A DNA stretch of 64,000 nt from assembly GCA_902462205.1 (NCBI GenBank), contig CABQAR010000001.1, positions 243,230 through 307,229 of the forward strand, read 5' to 3'. Shown here piece after piece: positions 44,815 through 53,106 of this stretch. How positions within the stretch are numbered: position 1 is the first letter of the stretch; each line of letters starts with the position of its first letter. This DNA is from an uncultured Dialister sp. Lineage in GTDB: Bacteria; Bacillota; Negativicutes; Veillonellales; Dialisteraceae. The notes beneath the pieces are model-generated. The model was given only the letters and a program-made list of their open reading frames with translations. It searched no databases and was not told the origin of the DNA. Made by a program: the position numbers and the translations under genes.

Positions 44815-44848
44815 TTGTCCCTGCTTTTTATGGCGGGGACAATCTTTT
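44815..44848 (+). terminator. terminator after folD
   Basis: TTGTCCCTGC/GCGGGGACAA stem with an 8-nt loop, then TCTTTT. Confidence 0.88.
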
Positions 44849-44868
44849 AAACAGGAAGGAATCCGCAA

Positions 44869-45729
44869 GTGGGAAATAGTATTGTGGGCAAGGTCGTAAC
44901 CGATGAGGTCGATATCACTACCCGTATGATTAACGGAATCAAAGACTTCGCCTTAACGAAGGGGCTTGATGTCGTAGAAGCAATCATCATATTTATCGTC
45001 GGATATATGGTGTGCCGATGGATACGCGGGCTTGTGAGAAAGCTGCTGAACCGAAGCAATGTGGAACCATCGGCAAACAGCTTTATTTCTGAAATCATAT
45101 TTTTCTTTTGCCTGGCTGTCGTGGCTATCATAGCCTTGTCCGTGCTGGGAGTTTCTCCCGGAGCACTGGCTGCTGCTTTTGGCGGAGTCGGACTGGCGAT
45201 CGGTCTTGGACTGAAAGATAATATCGGAAATGTAGCTTCAGGCATTTTTATCTTGATATTCAGGCCATTCCGTGTCGGTGATTATATACAGATCGGAACA
45301 AGCGAGGGAACCGTGATTGATATCCGGATCATGTATACGGAAATATCGACGTTAGGAAATCAGATGATCGTTATTCCCAATTCCCAGCTTACAAACAGTG
45401 TCATTAAGAATTATTCGTCTTTTGCGACCAGGAATATAGAATTCAATTTTGATGTAGCTTACAATACCAACCTGACGCAGTGTGTTGAGCTTCTGAAAAA
45501 GGTTCTGGGAGCAGATGATTATGTGCTGAATGGAGCAGATATTCCCATATATGTGAGCGGCATGGCAGAGTCAAGCATCCGTATTTATGTACGTGTGCAG
45601 GTGGAAAGAACCAAGTACTATGAAGCGCAAAATCATCTTTACATCAAAGTAAAAGAGGCTTTTGATAAGGCAGGGATAGAAATACCCTTTCCGCAGCTGG
45701 TTGTTCATCAGGCGCGCAATGACATTTGA
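44869..45729 (+). CDS. small-conductance mechanosensitive channel, MscS family
   Basis: 286-aa membrane channel relieving osmotic pressure. Three N-terminal membrane helices; the third is the pore helix (GALAAAFGGVGLAIGLGLKDNIGNV) with the Gly/Ala pattern of MscS. The beta domain follows with FRVGDYIQIGTSEGTV, and a soluble C-terminal cage. Start is GTG with AGGAAGGA upstream. Monocistronic between two terminated units. Confidence 0.93.
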   Translation: MGNSIVGKVVTDEVDITTRMINGIKDFALTKGLDVVEAIIIFIVGYMVCRWIRGLVRKLLNRSNVEPSANSFISEIIFFFCLAVVAIIALSVLGVSPGALAAAFGGVGLAIGLGLKDNIGNVASGIFILIFRPFRVGDYIQIGTSEGTVIDIRIMYTEISTLGNQMIVIPNSQLTNSVIKNYSSFATRNIEFNFDVAYNTNLTQCVELLKKVLGADDYVLNGADIPIYVSGMAESSIRIYVRVQVERTKYYEAQNHLYIKVKEAFDKAGIEIPFPQLVVHQARNDI

Positions 45730-45803
45730 AAAGTAGAGATTTCTTTGACCATTGAATGAGTATTTCTGTTTTGAAATAAAATGCAGAAGAAAAATAAATA
45801 GCA

Positions 45804-45832
45804 TTGACACTAAAAAAATGTGGTGATATACT
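45804..45832 (+). promoter_or_regulatory. promoter of the T-box/ECF operon
   Basis: TTGACA, 17-bp spacer, TATACT. Confidence 0.85.
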
Positions 45833-45839
45833 CTTTCTA

Positions 45840-46106
45840 ATCAATATCAATGATCAGGAAGAGTAGTAATGATAATCTGTCCAAGAGAGTCGGCGAAGGT
45901 GGGAGTCCGATACAGCTTTTATTATGAATGGGCCTGTAAGATGCAGTCCGAGCCGAAGAGGGGTAGGCGCTGCCGGAATCTTCCGTTAAAGAGAATATGG
46001 TGATGGCCATATAGAGTCGGACTTTCAAGTCAATAAGGGTGGTACCGCGGAATTAGTTCCTTTCGTCCCTTTGCATTTACTGCAAAGGAATGAAAGGTTT
46101 TTTATT
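45840..46106 (+). promoter_or_regulatory. T-box riboswitch, tryptophan specifier
   Basis: A full T-box leader. Stem I has GAAGAGTAGTAA on the 5' side, the AG bulge AGAGAG at 45884-45889 and the apical GGTGGGAGTCC. On the 3' side GAA is followed by TGG at 45929-45931 in the specifier position, so the sensed tRNA should be tRNA-Trp. The T-box AGGGTGGTACCGCG is at 46036-46049. The terminator at 46059-46106 pairs CCTTTC and CCTTTGCA with TGCAAAGG and GAAAGG, then TTTTTT. Uncharged tRNA-Trp would disrupt the terminator and switch on the transporter operon. Confidence 0.93.
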
Positions 46107-46154
46107 TTATGAAAACAGGCTTTATAAAAAATATAATGCAAAGGGGGAAATGTT

Positions 46155-47639
46155 ATGGAAGCCGTTAAGGATGTAGCAAATCTGGTTTTTACTAAATCAA
46201 GGGGAGGGAGATTCCGCTGGCTTACGATTTCCACATTGATGCTGGCCATTGGCATGCTTCTTCACTTAGTATCTCCTTCGGTGGCAGGATTTACACCGAA
46301 CTGGATGATAGCGACATATGTCGTGGCCATATTGCTGACGAAGCCCTCGTATAAGCAATGCCTGGGAATATGCATGGTGGCGGCCCTTATGGAAGTGTTC
46401 ACGTCCAAGTCGGCATTTCCTTATGGGGACTTTGCAAGTGAATTTGCAGGAGCGTTTGTTGCCGGTTTTTTTGCACACTCGGTGCCGCCTATTAGGATTG
46501 GGAGATTTTCCCTCCGTCCGTTAATTGCAGGTTTTGTTACCACCATAGTCAGCGGCTTTATTTTCGTATCCATTCTGACGTTAGTCATGGGCATTCCCAC
46601 CAAGGTCTATTTATACGGAATGCTGCCGATGGTGGCTCTTGTAGGGGTCGGTAATGCGATCATAACCCCATTCCTGTATTTTCCTGCATTGCGGCTGTTT
46701 GAATCCATGCATTATATGGGTACATCCGATGTGGAAGACAGTGACCACAGCCGGCTGAATTTACAGCAAAACGGTAATGGCGTTATCAGCATTGAACACC
46801 TGACATATTCATATCCCTTTTCTAAGGGGACCGCGTTGAAAGACATCGTACTGGATGTGGAAGCCGGATCGTTCACGGTCATAACGGGGCCCAATGGGGC
46901 AGGAAAAACAACGCTTCTTATGGCTATGGCCGGCGCAATTCCTCATTATTACGGAGGAACAATGAAAGGTATGGTTTTCACCGGCGGAAAGGCGACCACG
47001 CAAACCGGAATTGCAGATCTGGCATCCAGCATCGGGGTCATACTTGCTGATTATACGGCACAGATTGTCACGTTAACCGTCGGGGAAGAAATGGCCTTTA
47101 CGCTGGAGAACCATGGATTTGCTCCGGAAGAAATAAGGAGAAGGTCGAAAGAGGCATTGCAGAAAGTACATTTGGATGGACTGGAAGAAAGAAAGGTATC
47201 TACCTTATCCGGCGGACAAAGGCAAAGGCTGGTCGTTGCCGCAGTATTGGCTGAAGAACCGGAAGTGCTTGTTTTTGATGAACCGACGAGTGCATTGGAT
47301 CCGGAGGGCATCCGTGAATTTTATGAAATGGTCGGAGAGCTAAATCAGAAGGAAAAGCTGACGGTTATTGTTGCTGAGCATCATTTGGAGGCGACCCTTC
47401 CTTATGCGAAACGATTTGTCCTTATGGATAAGGGAACAATCATCAGTGATGGAACCCCTGAAGTCGTCATGAAATATATGAAGTCCAATCATGTATATGA
47501 AGATGCCATTCCTGATATGTACAGGGCACAATTGGAACTGGAAGCGGCAGGCATTCAATTTGAAAAGCCGTTCTTAAATATTAAGGATGCGGAATACGCG
47601 GTTATAAATGCAGCGATGGGAGGAAATAGGAATGCTTGA
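46155..47639 (+). CDS. ECF transporter: TrpP-like S component fused to ATPase
   Basis: 494-aa fusion. Residues about 1-195 contain around five membrane segments and resemble TrpP/YhaG-type tryptophan-uptake proteins (LHLVSPSVAGFTPNWMIATY, GFIFVSILTLVMGIP). Residues about 215-494 are a full ABC ATPase: GPNGAGKTT near 245, signature LSGGQRQRLVVAA, Walker B VLVFDEPTSALDP and the switch His in EHHLE. S components are normally separate proteins. The Trp T-box just upstream independently supports tryptophan, or a precursor, as cargo. First gene of the operon; overlaps the second ATPase gene by eight bases. Confidence 0.85.
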   Translation: MEAVKDVANLVFTKSRGGRFRWLTISTLMLAIGMLLHLVSPSVAGFTPNWMIATYVVAILLTKPSYKQCLGICMVAALMEVFTSKSAFPYGDFASEFAGAFVAGFFAHSVPPIRIGRFSLRPLIAGFVTTIVSGFIFVSILTLVMGIPTKVYLYGMLPMVALVGVGNAIITPFLYFPALRLFESMHYMGTSDVEDSDHSRLNLQQNGNGVISIEHLTYSYPFSKGTALKDIVLDVEAGSFTVITGPNGAGKTTLLMAMAGAIPHYYGGTMKGMVFTGGKATTQTGIADLASSIGVILADYTAQIVTLTVGEEMAFTLENHGFAPEEIRRRSKEALQKVHLDGLEERKVSTLSGGQRQRLVVAAVLAEEPEVLVFDEPTSALDPEGIREFYEMVGELNQKEKLTVIVAEHHLEATLPYAKRFVLMDKGTIISDGTPEVVMKYMKSNHVYEDAIPDMYRAQLELEAAGIQFEKPFLNIKDAEYAVINAAMGGNRNA

Positions 47640-48450
47640 GCTTCAAAATATTACATTCCGGTATACAAAAGATACACCTGTCATCCTATCAGATATTTCT
47701 CTCTCCTTTGACAGGGGAGAGTTCGTGGCAGTGACAGGGCGGAATGGCAGTGGAAAAACAACCATAACACGTCTGCTGACCGGATTGGAGAAACCGACAA
47801 GAGGGCTTGTCGTATACAACGAAAAGGATGTGACCAATGAAAACGCGGCGAAAAGGAGCCGTTTCATTGGATATGTGTTCCAACAGCCTGATCGGCAGAT
47901 GTTTATGCCGACTGTACGGGAAGAAATAGGATTTGGTCCGTATCAGCAGGGGAAACGCGGTGAAGAACTGGATGAACTGGTCAATAAGGCGATGGAGGAT
48001 ACAGATATTCTGATGCTTGCAGATGAATATCCGCGCACACTTTCTCGCGGTGATCAGCAAAGGGTAGCTATTGCATCAGGCCTTGCCATGAATACGGAAT
48101 ATCTGGTCCTTGACGAACCCACCAGCGGGCAGGACGGACAGGAAAAGAAAAAACTGATGCGTCTGATGGAGAGCCTGAAAAGTAAAGGAATTACCATTAT
48201 TTTAGTTACACATGACATGGATATCGTAGCCCGGGACTGTACAAGGGTCATTGTGATTGCCGGCCATGAGGTTGCCTTTGACGGGAAGCCTTCCGATTTA
48301 TTTTCTGCGGAAAACAGGCCTGAAGATTGGGGGTTGGCATATCCTCCGGCAGTCCTGCTTGGGAGAAAGCTTCCGGGGGCACCGTATTGCAAGGACATGG
48401 ATGCATTTTGTTCGAAATTCTTAGAGCTTAAAGGAGGGATGGGGGAATGA
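47632..48450 (+). CDS. ECF transporter second ATP-binding protein
   Basis: 272-aa ABC ATPase. Walker A GRNGSGKTT near residue 34, Q-loop FQQPDRQMFMPTV (typical of EcfA), Walker B LVLDEPTSG and switch His in THDMD. The signature reads LSRGDQQR instead of LSGGQ, a deviation that may weaken one ATP site in the EcfA heterodimer. ATG 47632 follows GGGAGG; an upstream in-frame start at 47608 lacks a ribosome site. ATGA overlap with the next gene. Confidence 0.9.
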   Translation: MLELQNITFRYTKDTPVILSDISLSFDRGEFVAVTGRNGSGKTTITRLLTGLEKPTRGLVVYNEKDVTNENAAKRSRFIGYVFQQPDRQMFMPTVREEIGFGPYQQGKRGEELDELVNKAMEDTDILMLADEYPRTLSRGDQQRVAIASGLAMNTEYLVLDEPTSGQDGQEKKKLMRLMESLKSKGITIILVTHDMDIVARDCTRVIVIAGHEVAFDGKPSDLFSAENRPEDWGLAYPPAVLLGRKLPGAPYCKDMDAFCSKFLELKGGMGE

Positions 48451-49130
48451 GAAACCTGGTACCGTTGACAAAAATCCTGCTGACGCTGGGAACGGCCGTA
48501 TGGGCAATCGTACTTCACGAACCATCCAGCCTTATTATTCTGTGCATTTTCGAATTGGGAATACTCCTTGTCTCTAAAGAACTTTTTAACAATGTGAAGG
48601 CATTGCTTATGCTTGGCATCTTCGCTTTCTTTTTGGGGCTGATTGAGTATATCGGCGGGGGAAGTGTGAAAGAGTGCCTCGTTGCAGCATTAAGGATGCT
48701 TGGAATGACCATTATTTTTGTCTACCTGCTCACGACTGTCAAATTACAGGATCTTACGGCAGCGATGGTCCGGCAGCTTAAAGTACCTTATGAGTATGCA
48801 TTCATGTTTACTGCAGGGCTCCGTTTTGTTCCTGATTTCATAGAGGAAAACAGGGCTGTGGCAGAAGCGCAGGCATGCAGAGGCCTCGCGATTGAAGGGA
48901 ACTTCATTAAACAGGTAAAAAGATACATGTCAGTGGTCCGCCCATTAATGCTTCGATCCCTTGGAAGAAGCGAGACGATGGCATTGTCCCTTGAGCTTCG
49001 TGGATTTGGCGGTTCCCATCGTACATTTATGGAAAGCGTGGCGCCTAAAGGGGCAGACTATATCGTTATGCTTATCGTGGCAATGATAACGGTGGCGGTT
49101 GTTTATGCCCGTGTTAAGTATGGAATGTGA
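48447..49130 (+). CDS. ECF transporter transmembrane component EcfT
   Basis: 227-aa membrane protein with about five hydrophobic segments. The cytoplasmic coupling motifs of EcfT are visible as AEAQACRGLAIEG and ALSLELRGFGGS (both Ala-Arg-Gly type). It links the ATPases to the S component. Four-base overlap with the preceding ATPase. With the fused first gene this makes a complete dedicated (group I) transporter. Confidence 0.9.
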   Translation: MRNLVPLTKILLTLGTAVWAIVLHEPSSLIILCIFELGILLVSKELFNNVKALLMLGIFAFFLGLIEYIGGGSVKECLVAALRMLGMTIIFVYLLTTVKLQDLTAAMVRQLKVPYEYAFMFTAGLRFVPDFIEENRAVAEAQACRGLAIEGNFIKQVKRYMSVVRPLMLRSLGRSETMALSLELRGFGGSHRTFMESVAPKGADYIVMLIVAMITVAVVYARVKYGM

Positions 49131-49201
49131 TTTCTTGCCTGCCTGTACTTTACGAATGTCTTATAATAAGGGAAACCCATTATTCATAAAGGGAGGAGCT
49201 T

Positions 49202-49696
49202 ATGGCTGAAAACAGAAAAGAACTGGAAGACTTGAAATCTCTCGGGAATCAGGATACAAAATACTCCTATGATTATAATCCCGGCTTTTTGGAAAGAATC
49301 ACAAACAGACATGAAGACCGGGATTATTTCATAAAATTTAATTGTCCTGAATTTACGAGCCTTTGCCCGAAGACGGGGCAGCCTGATTTTGCAACTATGT
49401 ATATCTCTTATATACCCGACAAATATATTGTTGAAAGCAAGTCGCTTAAGCTATATCTGTTCAGTTTCCGTAATCACGGCGATTTTCATGAAGACTGTGT
49501 CAACATGATTATGACGGATCTGATCAAATTGCTTCAGCCAAGATATATCGAGGTCTGGGGAAAGTTCCTGCCGCGAGGGGGATTGTCCATTGACCCGTAC
49601 TGCAATTATGGAGTGCCTGGTACGGAATGGCGTGATTTTGCAAGGTTCCGCCTTCTGCACCATGATATGAATCCGGAAATTATCAATAATCGTTAA
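49202..49696 (+). CDS. queF: NADPH-dependent 7-cyano-7-deazaguanine reductase QueF
   Basis: 164-aa short (YkvM-type) QueF reducing preQ0 to preQ1 on the way to queuosine. The nucleophilic Cys and Asp are in FTSLCPKTGQPDF near residues 52-64, and the family motif ESKSLKLYLFSFRNHGDFHE follows. AGGGAGGAG ribosome site. No other queuosine gene is adjacent and no preQ1 riboswitch is visible in the 71-bp leader. Confidence 0.96.
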   Translation: MAENRKELEDLKSLGNQDTKYSYDYNPGFLERITNRHEDRDYFIKFNCPEFTSLCPKTGQPDFATMYISYIPDKYIVESKSLKLYLFSFRNHGDFHEDCVNMIMTDLIKLLQPRYIEVWGKFLPRGGLSIDPYCNYGVPGTEWRDFARFRLLHHDMNPEIINNR

Positions 49697-49702
49697 TGCG
49701 AT

Positions 49703-49751
49703 AAAAGGTCATGCCTTTTCAGAATTGTTCTGTAAGGGTATGGCCTTTTGC
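49703..49751 (+). terminator. bidirectional terminator between queF and ppx
   Basis: AAAAGGTCATGCCTT pairs with AAGGGTATGGCCTTTT with few mismatches; A and T runs on both sides serve the two converging genes. Confidence 0.8.
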
Positions 49752-49754
49752 TGT

Positions 49755-51332
49755 TTAAAGAGTGTCGGCGAGTTCTTTGATGACTTCTTTATATTTACTT
49801 TCCGGAAACCATTGTATGGATAAAGGTGCGTGGCATAGCTTTTCATAAGATTCAACAATTTTTTTCGTCGCGTGTGCGGGAACATCAAAGTTTTCCTTAT
49901 TTAAATAGACCCGTATATCCAGGGAACGTGAATCATAAGTGCAAATGACCTGTGAGACGCTCTGCTCATAGCTTTCATCCAAACCTTCTGCCAGTGATAG
50001 AAAGCAGGATAATGTTTTCACTTGCTCAATCTCATTTTCTCCAAGGATACGGGCTTCTTTGATGGATTTTAAAATTTTGCCCGAAAAGCCATGATGGAAG
50101 GCATTAATTAACGCACACATCACCTGTTCTTTATGTGACCAGCCGAATATATGGGCATTGGCGGTCATATAAGCGCTGTGACGGGCATGGCTGTAATAGT
50201 TTACGATTTGGCCTACATCATGGAGAAGCCCTGCAGCATAGAGTAAAGTACGCATCCTGTGGGGCATGTTATGGACTTTTTGCCATTGGTCGAACATGGA
50301 AAGCGCCAATGCAGTTACATACTTGGTGTGGACATCATTATTCAACCGGAGTGTCGCATAATAATTTTTAGCAGAAGCAATCAGCATGTTTTTATATTGA
50401 TTGCCGTCTTTGTCATAAATAGGGTCATACCAGTGATAAAAAAGACCTTCTCGAAGGCCGCAGCCGGAAACAGTTAAGGTGCTTGCATGGACGGCCTTTA
50501 TGATTTCTCCTATGATCAGGGATCCTGCGATGATGATATCAGATCGTTCGGAAGAAAGCCCGGAAATCTTTTTTCGTTCCTCCACGGTGGCACTTGTAAT
50601 CATATGGATGACGGAAAATAAACCACGAATCGACATATTATAATTATGAAGCTTGGATAAAGGATAACCGGAACTTCTTTGATGGACCTTGGCGAGATTT
50701 CTGATGGTTCCCCCTATGCCGACAACCGGAATGGGAGATTTGGGAAGCCAGGAAATATCCTGAAGCATATGATGGATATAGGACTGGATTTCTTTTATTT
50801 CCGAAGAGGACACCGTATCGGAAGAATGGAATTTTTCGGTGAGGGTTACGGCGCCAATGGGAATACTTATGGAGTGAAGACGTTTTTTATTCCTTACGAG
50901 AGACAGTTCGACACTGGCACCGCCTAAATCGAAAAGAAGGAACTCGGAGGCGTCAATGGTATGAATAACGCCTGAGAAACCAAGGGCGGCTTCCTGCTTG
51001 CCGCTTATGATGGTCATCGGTATATTGGTTGCGGTACGGACTCTTTTTAAAAAAGAAGAGCCGTTTTTTGCATTTCTTACTGCTGCCGTTGCGACCGCCA
51101 GTATTTTTGTGACCTGATGGACTTTTGCAATATGGCTGTAAACTTTCATGCAGTCAATGGCACGTCGTTGCGCATCTTCCGTCAGAAGCGGAAAATCCTG
51201 TGTCATTCCCTCTGCCAGGCGGATAGATTTCTTTTCCTGATAAATAAGTTTGTAAACGCCTTTTTCACGGACCTGTATGATGATAAAACGTATGGAGTTG
51301 GAACCGAGATCGATAATGGCAATGCGGTTCAT
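49755..51332 (-). CDS. ppx: Ppx/GppA phosphatase (exopolyphosphatase)
   Basis: 525-aa ASKHA-fold enzyme removing terminal phosphate from polyphosphate or converting pppGpp. Phosphate loop DLGSNS at residues 8-13, catalytic Glu in SGKQEAALGFSG, second loop DLGGASVEL, GIGGTIRNL and SGCGLREG are all intact. The C-terminal half has an HD-like domain (AGLLHDVGQIVNYYSH). Ppx and GppA cannot be told apart from sequence, but a divergently arranged ppk1 about 1.8 kb away favours polyphosphate. Divergent from the degenerate paralogue. Confidence 0.9.
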   Translation of the reverse strand: MNRIAIIDLGSNSIRFIIIQVREKGVYKLIYQEKKSIRLAEGMTQDFPLLTEDAQRRAIDCMKVYSHIAKVHQVTKILAVATAAVRNAKNGSSFLKRVRTATNIPMTIISGKQEAALGFSGVIHTIDASEFLLFDLGGASVELSLVRNKKRLHSISIPIGAVTLTEKFHSSDTVSSSEIKEIQSYIHHMLQDISWLPKSPIPVVGIGGTIRNLAKVHQRSSGYPLSKLHNYNMSIRGLFSVIHMITSATVEERKKISGLSSERSDIIIAGSLIIGEIIKAVHASTLTVSGCGLREGLFYHWYDPIYDKDGNQYKNMLIASAKNYYATLRLNNDVHTKYVTALALSMFDQWQKVHNMPHRMRTLLYAAGLLHDVGQIVNYYSHARHSAYMTANAHIFGWSHKEQVMCALINAFHHGFSGKILKSIKEARILGENEIEQVKTLSCFLSLAEGLDESYEQSVSQVICTYDSRSLDIRVYLNKENFDVPAHATKKIVESYEKLCHAPLSIQWFPESKYKEVIKELADTL

Positions 51333-51547
51333 GGGAATCTCCCTTCAAAATTTTTGTGTGATTAATTTCATTTTACAACAGATGTGTAAATAAGTCAGAG
51401 GATTTCTGCAGGTAAACATAAAAATGATGATTATTTTCAGTCTTTTTACATACGTTCCATGCTTTTTTTAGTATAATAAAAATATAAAAGATATAAGTCA
51501 GCGGGATCAGTCATATTTACTGTTGGTTGCAGAAACGAGGATGGAAA

Positions 51548-53104
51548 ATGATGGAAGGAGAATCATTTATTTATGGAATAATCCATATCGGATCGTCAAA
51601 TCTTTCGATGCGGATTGTTGAATATAAGGACATAGATAATATAAGGGTGATTGAGGAGGTTCGAAAGGAAACCACGTTTGGGGAAGAGGTATTTATTAAT
51701 AAGAAATTGTCCTTTGCCTCTATTCGCCGTCTTTGTGACATGTTAAACGGACTGAAGCAGCTCCTGCGTGATTATCAGGTCAGTGAATATAAGGTATATG
51801 CAACCGCCGTGCTAAGAGAAGCGGAAAACAGAAGGCCGATAATGGATCTGATCCGCGTCAATACCGGCTTTATTGTGGAAGTTGTCGATATGCCTCAGGA
51901 AATTTACTATAAGCATTATTTCCTGCAGTATCATATAAAACAGAATAGAATCCAGGGAAAATATAATTATGGAAATCACTTGCTTTTCGTGGATATTACG
52001 TCCGGATGTGTGGGCCTTACTGTCTGGGAAGAAGGAAATCTGAAATACCAGCGTAACGTCCATATCGGTACGTTAAGGCTTCTTGAAACATTTAAACTCA
52101 ACCAACGCGACTCAAGGGATTTTCCGAAGGCCATGGCGGAATATATCCATGTAATCATGGAACCGTTATGGGAGACTATTCGGGGGTATAATCCTTCCAG
52201 TGTCATTCTTTCAGGGCGGGAGTCAAGAATCATAGCAAATCTGATGAAACTGGATATGGATGCCGATAACATGGCGGAAGTTAAGATAAAAGATTTTGAA
52301 AAGCTTTATGAGGAAGCAGGGAGTCTTTCCGCATCAAGGACGAGGCAGAAATATAATATCAGCGAGCAATGGGCAACGACGGTGCTGCCGACGATCCATA
52401 TCTATCAAGAAATATTGAATAATGTACCGATGAAACATGTCATTATGTTCGGCACAACGTTTATTGAGGCGGTGGCAATGTTTTATGGGGCGGATAAGAC
52501 GAAGGATCTGTCTATTTTTGAGATGCGGAAGCAGAACATAGAGTTGACCCGCGCGATTGCAGCCTCTTATTATTATGAACCTAAGCATGCAGAAGCACTG
52601 GAAAGCTATGGGCATGCGATTTTGACAGGTTTGAAAGGAAACAGCGGACTTACAGAAAGAGATGAGTCGCTCCTTCGAATGGCGATTATTTTGTATCAGG
52701 TGGGGAAATATGTGAACCTTCTTGATGCACAGGAACATGCATGGAATCTGATTCGGGGAACGGATATTTTTGGAATCTCTGACAGAGAAAAGGATATAGT
52801 TGCAAGTGTTGCCTATTATGACCACAAAGGAAATCCCAATGATGATGATTTGCCATTCAGGATTTTGTCTGATGCGGCCAAAATGACAGCATTGAAGCTG
52901 ATCTCCATATTCCGGATGGCATGGGCGTTAGATATTTCCAGAAGGCAGAAGCTGAGGGATATTACCGCGCATGTATCCGGATCCATTCTGATAATTGAAT
53001 ATGACAGCTTGGAAAACACGGCGCTTGAAACCTGGATATTTGATAAAAATAAAGAGCTGTTTGAAAATGTATATGGTCTTGAAGTGAGATTGGAGCGTAG
53101 ATAA
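51548..53104 (+). CDS. Ppx/GppA-like protein with degenerate active site
   Basis: 518-aa paralogue of the gene on the opposite strand with the same two-part layout. Key residues are lost: the first phosphate loop reads HIGSSN instead of DLGSNS (Asp to His), and the second reads DITSGCVG instead of DLGGAS. GIGGT is replaced by SGRES, SGCGLREG by FGTTFIEA, and the HD pair of the C-terminal domain by Tyr-Gln (LYQVGKYV). Only the Glu region (MPQEIYY) may remain. It is likely non-catalytic. It ends two bases before ppk1, so the two are surely co-transcribed; a regulatory or binding role in polyphosphate metabolism is inferred. ATG 51548 or 51551 follows GAGGA. Confidence 0.75.
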   Translation: MMEGESFIYGIIHIGSSNLSMRIVEYKDIDNIRVIEEVRKETTFGEEVFINKKLSFASIRRLCDMLNGLKQLLRDYQVSEYKVYATAVLREAENRRPIMDLIRVNTGFIVEVVDMPQEIYYKHYFLQYHIKQNRIQGKYNYGNHLLFVDITSGCVGLTVWEEGNLKYQRNVHIGTLRLLETFKLNQRDSRDFPKAMAEYIHVIMEPLWETIRGYNPSSVILSGRESRIIANLMKLDMDADNMAEVKIKDFEKLYEEAGSLSASRTRQKYNISEQWATTVLPTIHIYQEILNNVPMKHVIMFGTTFIEAVAMFYGADKTKDLSIFEMRKQNIELTRAIAASYYYEPKHAEALESYGHAILTGLKGNSGLTERDESLLRMAIILYQVGKYVNLLDAQEHAWNLIRGTDIFGISDREKDIVASVAYYDHKGNPNDDDLPFRILSDAAKMTALKLISIFRMAWALDISRRQKLRDITAHVSGSILIIEYDSLENTALETWIFDKNKELFENVYGLEVRLERR

Positions 53105-53106
53105 TC

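Noticed and set aside
49131..49201. preQ1 riboswitch before queF
   Set aside because: No aptamer-like hairpin with the A-rich tail pairing is present.
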